A program made the position numbers and the translations under genes. Below the pieces are notes generated by a model, which ran no database searches, was not told the DNA's origin, and saw only the letters and a list, made by a program, of their open reading frames with translations. A stretch of 64,000 nucleotides of DNA from Polyodon spathula (taxonomy: Eukaryota > Chordata > Actinopteri > Acipenseriformes > Polyodontidae). Shown piece after piece: positions 1 through 9,055 of the stretch. The stretch lies in assembly GCF_017654505.1 (NCBI RefSeq), contig NC_054548.1, positions 35,891,570 through 35,955,569 of the forward strand, written 5' to 3'. Each line of letters opens with the position of its first letter. Position 1 is the stretch's first letter.

Positions 1-68
1 CTAAAAAAAAAAAAAAAAAAAAACCTCAACATGGTCTTCAAGCCTGTAATCTGTGACACCTGCTTGAT

Positions 69-977
69 GTGGGAAATCCGAGAAAACCCAGCGGAGCTAA
101 ACCAAGTGTGCTAAAGTGCCGCGCGATCCAGGATTTGCATAAACTAGTAAGTATGCTAGAAATGGAGCTGGAGGAAGTGAGACAGCAACAGGATCTTGAG
201 GAACTGGCACACCCACAATTCATGGAAGTCTGCATCACCCCTAACAGACTGAAAGCCACCAGGGAGATAGAAGGTCAGAACAGCTGGGTTCAGGTAGGCA
301 GAAGCAGGGAAAAAAAGAAACTTCGTCAAACACAACCACCAGAAATCAAAACAACCAACAGATTTGAGTCACTTCAGAATTTTGATGAGCAGAACCAACA
401 ACAAGAGAATGAAAGGAACAACATCCAGGACCCTATTGACAGTGGTGACCAGACAGCAAAAAGAAGGGAGGTCATGATTGTTGGGGACTCCATATTGAGA
501 AACACAGCAAGTTCAGTTCGCAGTTTGGACCCCCTTACTACAACAGTGTGCTGCCTTCCGGGAGCCTCGGTCAAGCACATCACTGAAAACGTGGACAGGC
601 TCCTAGAACGAACAGGAGACGACCCGGTAGTAGTCGTCCACATCGGTACAAACAACATTGGAAGAGACAGACCAAAATCCCTGCAAAACAAATTCAGAGA
701 GCTAGGAAGGAAATTAAAAGAGAAAACCAAAACTGTGGTATTTTCTGGTATACTACCCGCACCTTGCAAAGGACCATATGGACAGCTGGAAATAATTAAT
801 CAAAACGCATGGCTGAAGACGTGGTGCACACGGGAAGGCTTCACCTATCTTGATCATTGGACCACATTCTACAACGAGGACTATCTGTATAGACGGGATG
901 GACTGCATTTAAATAACAAGGGAACTAGTCTACTTGGAGAAAAGATCCTCGAGCAGGTTCGGAAGCATTTAAACTAG
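69..977 (+). CDS. LINE ORF1 protein with SGNH-hydrolase (esterase) domain
   Basis: ORF1 proteins of L2/CR1 LINEs bind RNA and often carry an esterase domain of the SGNH hydrolase family. Here a short basic and coiled-coil-like stretch (ELEEVRQQQDLEEL, residues about 35-50) is followed by the esterase. Block I is VGDSIL (about residue 138), block III is HIGTNN (about 191) and block V is DGLHLN (about 277), so the Ser, Asp and His positions all seem present. The start is uncertain. Position 69 is a GTG, and a TGA lies just upstream in this frame at 54-56. An ATG at 31 in another frame opens a Cys-rich peptide (CDTCLMW) that runs to a stop near 114. That suggests a one-base shift near the N-terminus, so the copy may be slightly damaged or may start at a downstream Met. 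The frame ends in TAG at 975-977, directly abutting ORF2 in the same frame. Confidence 0.85.
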   Translation: MGNPRKPSGAKPSVLKCRAIQDLHKLVSMLEMELEEVRQQQDLEELAHPQFMEVCITPNRLKATREIEGQNSWVQVGRSREKKKLRQTQPPEIKTTNRFESLQNFDEQNQQQENERNNIQDPIDSGDQTAKRREVMIVGDSILRNTASSVRSLDPLTTTVCCLPGASVKHITENVDRLLERTGDDPVVVVHIGTNNIGRDRPKSLQNKFRELGRKLKEKTKTVVFSGILPAPCKGPYGQLEIINQNAWLKTWCTREGFTYLDHWTTFYNEDYLYRRDGLHLNNKGTSLLGEKILEQVRKHLN

Positions 978-3821
978 AAAGGAAGGGGGGAGAAATCAAC
1001 AAAAAAAACAGAAGGGAGACCGCATCAAAACAAGAACAACAACTCAGGTAAGACAACCATTAAATGTATTTATCTAAATGCTAGAAGTATCAGAAACAAA
1101 ATTCTAGAACTTGAAGCTACTGCACTAACAGGTAACTATGATGTGATAGGTGTTACAGAAACGTGGTTATCTGAGAGTGATGGGGACGAATATAATATTT
1201 GTGGGTATACACTGTATAGGAAAGACAGGCAGGACAGAAGAGGAGGAGGGGTAGCGCTATACATAAGAAACAGTCTTGAAGCCCAGGTGTTAAACCTGGA
1301 CAAAGAAAATAAAACCGAATCAATATGGGTCAGAATAACAGACAAAAATTCAAAAGGCATAATAATAGGAGCATGCTATAGACCGCCAGATTCAGACGGT
1401 GAGCAAAATAATCTGTTATACAATGACATTAGAAATGTGTGTAGCAAAGGAGAAGCCATACTAATGGGGGATTTCAACTTCCCCCAAATAAAATGGGAAA
1501 ACCCGGTGGGTAGCACGAAGGATGAAATAGAAATGGTGGAAATGACAAATGACTGCTTCCTAACACAATTTGTGAAGGCACCCACTAGAGGGGAGGCATG
1601 CCTTGATTTAGTCTTTTCAAATAACGAAGATAGAATAACTAAAACAGAGGTCAGAGAACCACTGGCAAACTCAGACCACAACATGGTCTCATTTGAAGTG
1701 TTTTTTAAATCCCCAAAAGTAAAGACTAAAGCTAAGGTTTACAATTTTAGAAAAGCAAACTATGAAGGCATGAAACAGAGACTAACAGAAGTAGATTGGA
1801 GTAAAATAGAGAAAACACCCACAGAAGAAGGATGGTTGTTCTTCAAAAATGTAGTACTAGAGGCGCAAAACAATTACATCCCTAAAGTAGACAAATCTAA
1901 ATGTAAAACTAAATTGCCAAAATGGTTTAATAGATCAATTAAAAAAAATATTCAGCGAAAAAAGGCACTTTACAGAGCATTAAAAAAGGACCAAAAAGAA
2001 AGTACGCAGAAAGAGTACACGGAACTGCAAACGCAAGTCAAAAAGGAAGTTAGAAAGGCCAAGAGAGAAATAGAAATGAACATTGCTAAGGGAGCTAAAA
2101 CCAATTCCAAAATGTTTTTCCAATATTACAACAGCAAGAGAACATTCAAAGAGGAGATTAAATGTTTAAGAGATACAAATGGCAAAATCGTAGAGGAAGA
2201 AAAAAAAATAGCAAATATGTTAAATGATTACTTTTCACAAGTTTTTACAAAGGAAGATACTGACAACATGCCCCACATGTCATCCAGTTCCTATCCAGTT
2301 TTAAATAACTTTAGCATAACTGAGGCAGAAGTGTTAAAGGGACTAGGAGCTCTTAAAATAAACAAATCCCCTGGGCCGGATGAGATCCTCCCAGTAGTAC
2401 TCAAAGAAATGAAAGAAGTAATTTACAAACCGCTAACCAAGATCATGCAGCAGTCTCTTGACACAGGGGTGGTACCGACAGACTGGAAAATTGCAAACGT
2501 AATACCGATCCACAAAAAGGGAAACAAAACTGAACCAGGTAACTACAGACCAGTAAGCCTGACTTCTATTATATGCAAACTTATGGAAACTATAATAAGA
2601 TCCAAAATGGAAAATTACCTATATGGTAACAGGGTACTGGGAGACAGTCAACATGGTTTTAGGAAAGGGAGATCGTGCCTAACTAACTTGCTTGATTTTT
2701 TTGAGGATGCAACATCGATAATGGATAATTGCAAAGCATATGACATGGTTTATTTAGATTTCCAGAAAGCTTTTGACAAAGTCCCGCACAAAAGATTAAT
2801 TCTCAAACTGAACGCAGTTGGGATTCAAGGAAACACATGTACATGGATTAGGGAGTGGTTAACATGTAGAAAACAGAAAGTACTGATTAGAGGAAAAACC
2901 TCAGAATGGAGTGTGGTAACCAGCGGTGTACCACAGGGATCAGTATTAGGTCCTCTGCTATTCCTAATCTACATTAATGATTTAGATTCTGGTATAGTAA
3001 GCAAACTTGTTAAATTTGCAGACGACACAAAAATAGGAGGAGTGGCAAACACTGTTGCAGCAGCAAAGGTCATTCAAAATGATCTAGACAAGATTCAGAA
3101 CTGGGCAGACACATGGCAAATGACATTTAATAGAGAAAAGTGTAAGGTACTGCACGCAGGAAATAAAAATGTACATTATAAATATCATATGGGAGATATT
3201 GAAATTGGAGAAGGAATCTATGAAAAAGACCTAGGAGTTTTTGTTGACTCAGAAATGTCTTCATCTAGGCAATGTGGGGAAGCTATAAAAAAGGCTAACA
3301 AGATGCTCGGATACATTGTGAAAAGTGTTGAATTTAAATCAAGGGAAGTAATGTTAAAACTGTACAATGCACTTGTAAGACCTCATCTTGAATATTGTGT
3401 GCAGTTCTGGTCACCTCGCTATAAAAAAGATATTGCTGCTCTAGAAAGAGTGCAAAGAAGAGCGACCAGAATTATTCCGGGCTTAAAAGGCATGTCATAT
3501 GCAGACAGGCTAAAAGAATTGAATCTGTTCAGTCTTGAACAAAGAAGACTACGTGGCGACCTAATTCAAGCATTCAAAATTCTAAAAGGTATTGACAGTG
3601 TCGACCCAAGGGACTTTTTCAGCCTGAAAAAAGAAACAAGGACCAGGGGTCACAAATGGAGTTTAGAAAAAGGGGCATTCAGAACAGAAAATAGGAGACA
3701 CTTTTTTACACAGAGAATTGTGAGGGTCTGGAATCAACTCCCCAGTAATGTTGTTGAAGCTGACACCCTGGGATCCTTCAAGAAGCTGCTTGATGAGATT
3801 TTGGGATCAATAAGCTACTAA
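978..3821 (+). CDS. LINE ORF2: AP-endonuclease plus reverse transcriptase
   Basis: This is the enzyme that nicks target DNA and reverse transcribes the element RNA at the nick. The endonuclease/exonuclease/phosphatase domain comes first: LNARSIRN (about 1074-1097), GVTETWL (1149), GGGVALYIRN, GACYRPP, LMGDFNFP and SDHNMVSFE. The reverse transcriptase follows: YLDFQKAFDKVPH, GVPQGSVLGPLLFLIYINDL and the catalytic FADD. The C-terminus includes the LINE-typical FWSPRYKKDIAALERVQRRA region. The frame is open from 978 to the stop at 3819-3821. The first ATG in frame is at 1143, but the endonuclease begins before it (motif at 1074). Translation therefore probably starts upstream without an AUG, or by passing the ORF1 stop, which lies in the same frame. 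No frameshift or stop was seen inside. Confidence 0.93.
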   Translation, partial: KGRGEKSTKKTEGRPHQNKNNNSGKTTIKCIYLNARSIRNKILELEATALTGNYDVIGVTETWLSESDGDEYNICGYTLYRKDRQDRRGGGVALYIRNSLEAQVLNLDKENKTESIWVRITDKNSKGIIIGACYRPPDSDGEQNNLLYNDIRNVCSKGEAILMGDFNFPQIKWENPVGSTKDEIEMVEMTNDCFLTQFVKAPTRGEACLDLVFSNNEDRITKTEVREPLANSDHNMVSFEVFFKSPKVKTKAKVYNFRKANYEGMKQRLTEVDWSKIEKTPTEEGWLFFKNVVLEAQNNYIPKVDKSKCKTKLPKWFNRSIKKNIQRKKALYRALKKDQKESTQKEYTELQTQVKKEVRKAKREIEMNIAKGAKTNSKMFFQYYNSKRTFKEEIKCLRDTNGKIVEEEKKIANMLNDYFSQVFTKEDTDNMPHMSSSSYPVLNNFSITEAEVLKGLGALKINKSPGPDEILPVVLKEMKEVIYKPLTKIMQQSLDTGVVPTDWKIANVIPIHKKGNKTEPGNYRPVSLTSIICKLMETIIRSKMENYLYGNRVLGDSQHGFRKGRSCLTNLLDFFEDATSIMDNCKAYDMVYLDFQKAFDKVPHKRLILKLNAVGIQGNTCTWIREWLTCRKQKVLIRGKTSEWSVVTSGVPQGSVLGPLLFLIYINDLDSGIVSKLVKFADDTKIGGVANTVAAAKVIQNDLDKIQNWADTWQMTFNREKCKVLHAGNKNVHYKYHMGDIEIGEGIYEKDLGVFVDSEMSSSRQCGEAIKKANKMLGYIVKSVEFKSREVMLKLYNALVRPHLEYCVQFWSPRYKKDIAALERVQRRATRIIPGLKGMSYADRLKELNLFSLEQRRLRGDLIQAFKILKGIDSVDPRDFFSLKKETRTRGHKWSLEKGAFRTENRRHFFTQRIVRVWNQLPSNVVEADTLGSFKKLLDEILGSISY

Positions 3822-3904
3822 CAACCAAACGAGCAAGATGGGCCGAATGGCCTCCTCTCGTTTGTAAACTTTCTTATGAAAAAAAAAAAAAAAAAAAAAA
3901 AAAA

Positions 3905-4241
3905 TAACAAGTTCGCAAACTCACTTCAAGATCCTGCTGCAGTCTTGATCGCAGCTGTTCTCCTTACTTCCTTAGTGTCATTTGAAACTCCGCCCATCAT
4001 CACAACTTGTATTCAGTCCTCCAGTTTCTAGTGAGATGGCACTTTCGATGCAGAAATTCACAATAAACTAACGTGTGTAATTTATTTTTAAAAAGCAAAC
4101 AATGAATTAAATTAATTAATTTTGAGACTATATTACACTGCGGATGTATACACAATAAGTTTCTGGTTTTGTCTTAATTAAATGTGCTTTAATTATTTTA
4201 TATTATTTTTCTTCCCACAAATGGCAGGTAGCCATGTTATA
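3905..4241. other. Unassigned non-coding DNA
   Basis: This is AT-rich sequence between the LINE tail and a foldback element. No coding potential or known repeat was recognised. Confidence 0.5.
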
Positions 4242-4390
4242 AGTGGTATAAACCACATCAGGCCGTGCAGTTCCAATCATATATATATATCACATCTGGA
4301 GTGGTTAAAGACCCTTGGCTGATACCTCGGGCCTTATTACCACCCCTGGCGTGGTATATATCATGGGAACTGCACTGCCCGTCGTGGTTT

Positions 4391-4396
<6 letters not shown>
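4242..4396. mobile_element. Small foldback element (MITE-like)
   Basis: The two ends are inverted copies. GTGGTATAAACCAC...GTGCAGTTCC at 4243-4274 pairs with the reverse complement of GGAACTGCACTGCCC...GTGGTTTATACC at 4366-4395. Arms of about 45 bp flank an inner segment of about 60 bp that is itself partly symmetrical. The right arm runs directly into a (TA)n array. The family is unknown to me. Confidence 0.6.

Positions 4397-4478
<82 letters not shown>
4397..4478. repeat. (TA)n microsatellite
   Basis: An uninterrupted TA dinucleotide array of about 82 bp abuts the foldback element. A short (ATT)n run follows at about 4541-4570. Confidence 0.97.
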
Positions 4479-4479
<1 letters not shown>

Positions 4480-4536
4480 TCTATACTTTTATTTGAATAA
4501 ACAGAGAACAACTTTTATTTGAATAAAAGAGAACAA

Positions 4537-4569
<33 letters not shown>

Positions 4570-4570
4570 T

Positions 4571-5224
4571 TGCAGTAATTAAAAATGCTTCAGGGAAAAT
4601 AAACTGAGGACAAAGATTGAGAAAAAAATATTGTGCAATTTTTGTAATAATAATACTAATAATACTAATAACAATTAGTCTTTTTCTTGGTCATTGATTT
4701 GAATATTTCCAGATATCAAGGAGTTATTAAAAATGCTCCTGGGAAAGTTGCTTTTTAATTGGACAGCAGAAGCAGTGTAACCTTCAGAAGAGCTTGATGA
4801 AGATGGCGAAAGAACGTTTCCTGCTGCCGAAAGCGTTTGCGACCAGGTTTTTCGTAAGTCTTCATCGACGCTCCAGTAATTTGTAAGGCTACTTTCACAT
4901 TAATGACCAGTCACAGACAGCAACTGTGGACATCTCAGAAGTGCTTGTATTTTCCGGGATGTTTTGATTTAGCCATTCCTCAATTGACATCATATTAACA
5001 TGGTTGAAATTTACTTTAAAATTATATTTTGTTAATAGCTGATGGAGTAATCTTGTTTGATGCGGTTACAGAGATTCTAAGGGCATATATCAGGGATTAT
5101 ATCCCTCCAGCTCAACCGTACTTAGAATGCATGAAATCTATCCATATTATAGTATATATATTGTAACATTTTCAGGTTTCAGCCTTATGGACTTAGATGG
5201 AGGCAGTGTTTGTAGTGAATGGGT
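4571..5224. other. Unassigned non-coding DNA
   Basis: No convincing open frame or known repeat was seen. Confidence 0.5.
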
Positions 5225-5227
5225 GAG

Positions 5228-5600
5228 GTCAGCCTGTACTTATTCAGAATAAAGGATAGAGAGGTGAAAGAGCACAGGATAGACAGAAATATGAGGGAGG
5301 GGTTGAACGCACACTGCTCTCCTGATGCAGCTCCTCTGACTTGTCACTCTGACTCCTGTCCGGCTTCCCTTCTCATTCTCACAGTCGCTCCTATGGCTCA
5401 CCCTCTTCCTTCTTTCCACAAGGTTTCCAAGGGGGTAATGGCACAACGGTGGTTGGGGTCCGTCTCTCGGCCTGGCCGTATTAACTGTGGATAGTGGTGG
5501 TTCTCACTGTTCCTCTTTATTCTTACTTAGTTGTGGTCTCCCTCTCCCCCTCCTCGCATTATTCCTGCCGCTCTGGCTGGCTTCCCCTCGCAGCCACTTC
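5228..5600 (-). repeat. Gypsy copy 1, left (3') LTR, partial
   Basis: It aligns with the right LTR at 7600-7790. It carries about 150 bp (5275-5425) that the right copy lacks, and it lacks the right copy's start region. The junction into integrase remnants near 5600-5640 suggests a deletion that ends inside the LTR. Confidence 0.6.
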
Positions 5601-5639
5601 TTTTGTGGGGTCCTCCTACAGCGGGGCCCAGCCGATACG

Positions 5640-6294
5640 GCAGGACACTGTGTCTGTATCTTCTCTATGCCCCAAGGTGGCTCAATGCGTCCATCTGACT
5701 CTCCTTGGTGGGGTTCCCCTGGCCCCGTCCCTCCGTCTTTTGTGCTGGTGCATACCCCTTGTCCAGTGCAACCCGTAACCCTCTGTGTCGCATCTGGACC
5801 TGGTACACCACGTTGGATAACCGTGCCAACACCTTACATAATCCCTCCCAGTGGCTATCCAGCTTGGGGCTCTTCCCTTTCTTCTTCTTATGACAGTGCA
5901 CCCACACAAGCTCCCTTGTTTCAAAGTCCCATCCCCGAAGCCAGATGTCGTATGCCTGCTTCTGCCACAAAGCAGCCCCCTCGAGATGGTCCCTCACGAA
6001 CTGGTAAACCACGTTGAGCCGGTTCTAGAGCTGCTGGACGTACAGTTCCTCTCCTGGGGGTTGTCCAAATACGAGGTCTGTCTGGGTCGGCAGCTCCCTT
6101 CCCAGCATGACCAGAGCTAGGGTGACCCTGTGGACTCCTGCATCGACATACATCTCCCTCAGCCTCTGCAAGGTCTTGGTCATCCCAAAGTGTCCCGCTG
6201 CTGGTGCTCCATGCACGGCCTGCAACACATGCTCCCTCAGGACAGCAGGAACCACCACCTGCCAGCGTCCACAGTTGATGCCCGGTGGCACCAC
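5640..6294 (-). pseudogene. Gypsy copy 1 integrase remnant
   Basis: On the minus strand, the segment at 6294-6025 resembles the H2C2 zinc-binding start of a Gypsy integrase (QVVVPAVLREHVLQAVHGA, then GHFGMTKTLQRLREMY). The segment at 6012-5665 resembles the C-terminal integrase part (WVHCHKKKKGKSPKLDSHWEG then VLARLSNVVYQV), typical of the region where K-L...W.GPF..... is found. The catalytic core in between is missing and the two parts are in different frames. This is a dead relic. Confidence 0.7.
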
Positions 6295-6312
6295 AGATGG
6301 CAGACGGTCCCG

Positions 6313-7010
6313 TCATGCATGCTCAGGTGATCCCACTGTCCTATAAGGCCCTTTACCTCTTTGGGAAGGGGTGCCACCTCCTCCCATATCACGGCGGTCT
6401 GTCCACTTCAATGGGTGCAGTTTAAGTCCAGCATCCCGGATCTGGTCCAGCACCTCCCACAGGTGGTCTAGGCTCTTGCTGAACTCGGTGGCGTGCACCA
6501 GCAGGTCGTCCAGGTAGACCACTCAGTCAGACCGCTGTACCCCTTGCAGTACCCACTCCATCAATCTCTTGAGTGTCGCAGGGGCATTGCTTATCCCGAA
6601 GTGCATCACCTCGAACTGTCAGAAGCCTTGTACTGTGGTAAATGCCATCTTCACCCGCATGTCAGGGGACAGCTCGACCTGCCAGTACCTACTCTGCAGA
6701 TCCAGTGAGCTGAACCACCGGGATCCAGCAATCTCGCCCAGTACTTTGTCAATTCTTGGGACGGGGGTACGCGTCCTTGCGGTTTACCGCGTTAAGCCGG
6801 CGGTAGTCCACACAGAGGTGCAGGCTGCCATCCTTCTTCTCACTCAAGGCAACTGGGGCAACCCATGGGCTTTCCAAGCGATCATTTAGCCTGTTGGAGG
6901 CCATCTCCCTGATGAAGGCTTCAATTTCGTCTTGCTTGGCCAGGGGCAGACGGTGGGCTCTCTCGGCTGGGCCTGGCGTCCCCTGTGTCTATGTGGTGTT
7001 GGGCCAGTTT
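6313..7010 (-). pseudogene. Gypsy copy 1 reverse transcriptase remnant
   Basis: The minus strand reads LCVDYRRLNAVNRKD near 6810-6770, as in Gypsy reverse transcriptases, then breaks of frame, then VVYLDDLLVHA near 6520-6490. YLDD is the catalytic motif. Several stops and frameshifts interrupt it. It lies 5' of the integrase remnant, as expected for Gypsy order. Confidence 0.75.
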
Positions 7011-7339
7011 GGTGTGGGTACAGTCCTTTGATTTGGCTGCAAAGTAGTCCTGGTTTTCATGGACCAGCTTCTCCAATTGCTCCTGTTGTTATGAGTTGAG
7101 TCCTTCTCCGCTGCGCTGGCAGAGGGCTCTCTGGGCCTCCTCCCAGAGTTGAACTTTCCCCCGTTCCACACCTGATCCTTCTTGGGCTTGTGTTAGTTCC
7201 CCAACCTGGTCAGCTGCGGGGCTGGGCAGCAGGGAAGTTGGCAGATGAATGTGGTGGCCTACAGGCGGCAGGCTGGGGTCGATGGTTGGTCTGAGGCTGA
7301 CGAACGGTTGGACTGGTTTGCGGGCATCCCCTCTCGCTG

Positions 7340-7600
7340 AGTTCTCAGATCAAGTTGGCAGGCAGATGGCAGACAGGTGGCTGGGCTGGTTAGCGGGCAC
7401 GCTTGCAGGTTAACATGGTAGCTGGCAGTCTGGTATGCTGGCTGGCATGAGACAGGGCTGACTGGCAGGCAGGCTTGCGGGCTAGCATGGTAGCTGGCAG
7501 GTGGCTGGGCTGCTTAACGGGCAGGCTTGTTGGCTGACTTGGTAGCTGACAGGCTGGTATGCTGGCTGGCATGCAGCTGTGCTGGTTAGTGGGCACGTAT
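7340..7600. repeat. Degenerate minisatellite inside Gypsy copy 1
   Basis: Units built around TGGCAGGCAGGCTTGCGGGC, AGCATGGTAGCTGGCAG and CTGGTATGCTGGCTGGCATG recur with variation. The minus strand is open as a Pro/Ser/Gln-rich peptide (7390-7668), but this looks like a by-product of the repeat and not a gene. It sits just inside the 5' LTR. Confidence 0.75.
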
Positions 7601-8007
7601 TTATTTAGAATAAAGGATAGAGGGGTGAAAGAGAGGGCGGGCGATTCCCAAGGGGGGTAATGGCACAATGATAGTCAGGGCCCATCTCTCGGCTGGCCAG
7701 TGTTGGTTCTCTCTCTTCCACTCTATTCTTACTAGTCAGTTCACATGTCGTCTCCCTCTCTCCCCCTTCTCGCGTCATTCCCACTACTCTTATATGCTGG
7801 CCCATCCCCTCTCGCTTCTCAGATCAAGTTGGAGGAGACCTCTTGGCAGCCTTTCTCCAATGCCCAATCAGCATATCACCCAGGGTGAGGCAACCCACAC
7901 ACAGACGGAGGGCAGCACAGTGCCGATACCACTGTACAAAATAGCCGGCTCCTTTGTAAGAAGCGTATATCGGGCTTATGTCTTTGCATTTGATTACCCA
8001 CTGTGAC
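7600..8007 (-). repeat. Gypsy copy 1, right (5') LTR
   Basis: It is similar to the left LTR. Read on the minus strand it has a TATA-like CATATAAGAG near 7800-7790 and AATAAA-type signals near 7610. The outer edge is tentative (TGTCACAG at 8007). Confidence 0.55.
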
Positions 8008-8207
8008 AGAAATACAATGAGTTCTGGTTGCAAATCTCCCTCTCAACCTGTTAGGCCTGACAATTTGTTTCCGAGGTCGGGAAGTTGGTCAGCCTGGATG
8101 GAAGCGAGACTCTGTTGCAGGAATGAATTGACCTGGAAGGTAAAAGAGGTAGCAGCTGCAAGCAATAGACGCAGTTGTAATTGTTTACCAAGTGTTCATG
8201 TGGGATA

Positions 8208-8787
8208 GCATAAGCCAGAAAAATGCTAATCTCTTCCTTTGCTTGGTTTAAGATACAAGGAACTGGAAGGATCGGGAGATTGTCCCTTGAAAATAAGTGA
8301 AAGTATTCATGAGTGTTCTGTGTTTATTTTGTCTGTTAGTCACTGTCTGTGTTTTGTATAATCACCAGACAGCTAACACAGATCAGGAGCTGTCGCTTTG
8401 AGCCAGCAAGAACCGGATCATCACTGCACTCGTACTCACTGTTTTTGTAAAAGATTATCACCCACCACGAGCACTACAGCATGCACCCGGACTGGTGACT
8501 GTGTTCTGTATTATTGTGGGGCGGATAAAAGACACTTTATTATTATTTGGTTGTGCAGAACCAGTTGTGTTTTTCCTCCGTGCTTTACACATAGGTGTGT
8601 ATTGCCGAAGGCTTATTGTTTGGTGACCAGACCGGGAATATAAATAAACCGTATTTCTAAATGGATTATAAATTGCCTGCCTGCGATTATTCCTGCACTG
8701 CATCACACCTCACCTGTTCACAATCAGCAGCCACATTGCCACAGTCACCTACCAGCCCTGCTGCTGTCTTCCCCCATGCACGCTACA

Positions 8788-8790
<3 letters not shown>
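8208..8790 (+). other. Unclassified sequence with LTR-like signals
   Basis: This is a moderately GC-rich stretch with a TATA-like GGATAAAAGACA at about 8523 and AATAAA at 8643, followed by a CCTGCCTGCG...CACAC region. The pattern resembles an LTR or promoter/poly(A) unit of a retroelement, but I found no partner copy in the window. It may be a solo LTR. Confidence 0.3.

Positions 8791-8854
<64 letters not shown>
8791..8854. repeat. (TA)n microsatellite
   Basis: A pure TA array of about 64 bp. Confidence 0.97.
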
Positions 8855-8855
<1 letters not shown>

Positions 8856-8924
8856 CATGTTTTGTTTCCAAGCCTAAGCAGGTTAAATATCAAGGTTAAT
8901 AAGGTTATCAAGGTCTTCGGATGA

Positions 8925-9045
8925 GATGGAAAACCGAAATCCTATTGCAAGTGACTCTGCAGCAGCAGTTGCTGGTGCCTAGTTCACCCCCTAGTCTCTG
9001 TAAGTCGCTTTGGATAAAAGTGTTTGCTAAATGACTACTTAATTA
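8925..9045 (+). mobile_element. SINE fragment (body and 3' tail)
   Basis: It contains CAAGTGACTCTGCAGC and TAGTCTCTGTAAGTCGCTTTGGATAAAAGTGTTTGCTAAATG. This matches the body and tail of the more complete tRNA-derived SINE at 48641-48852 (minus strand). The tRNA-like head is missing. Confidence 0.75.
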
Positions 9046-9055
9046 AATATCTTAA

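Larger units (their letters stand above)
24..3904 (+). mobile_element. Near full-length L2/CR1-type non-LTR retrotransposon (LINE)
   Basis: Two consecutive open frames encode an esterase-type ORF1 and an endonuclease plus reverse-transcriptase ORF2, the layout of L2/CR1-clade LINEs. The 3' end is a short UTR containing GGGCCGAATGGCCTCCTCTC, followed by an A tract at 3879-3904. A separate A tract fills positions 3-23, directly before the element, so the 5' boundary or target-site duplication cannot be judged from this window. ORF2 is uninterrupted for more than 900 codons, so this copy looks young. Clade assignment (L2 versus CR1) is from domain layout only. Confidence 0.9.
5225..8007 (-). mobile_element. 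Decayed Gypsy-type LTR retrotransposon (copy 1)
   Basis: Related LTR sequences lie at both ends: about 5230-5600 and about 7600-8007. Both share AGAATAAAGGATAGAG, GGGGTAATGGCACAA and the CTCTCGGC...GGCC block. Between them, on the minus strand, are remnants of reverse transcriptase and integrase in Gypsy order, broken by frameshifts and stops. Gag and protease were not found; a minisatellite occupies the place next to the 5' LTR. The right LTR may begin TGTCACAG at 8007, but that edge is tentative. Confidence 0.75.

Noticed and set aside
4265..4522. Open frames made of alternating Tyr-Ile residues
   Set aside because: These come from (TA)n arrays, as do similar frames near 8800, 21500, 38700, 58400, 59300 and 60400. 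They are not genes.
5487..6017. Plus-strand frames over the Gypsy remnants
   Set aside because: They are shadows of minus-strand integrase remnants; the residues match no known family while the minus strand does.
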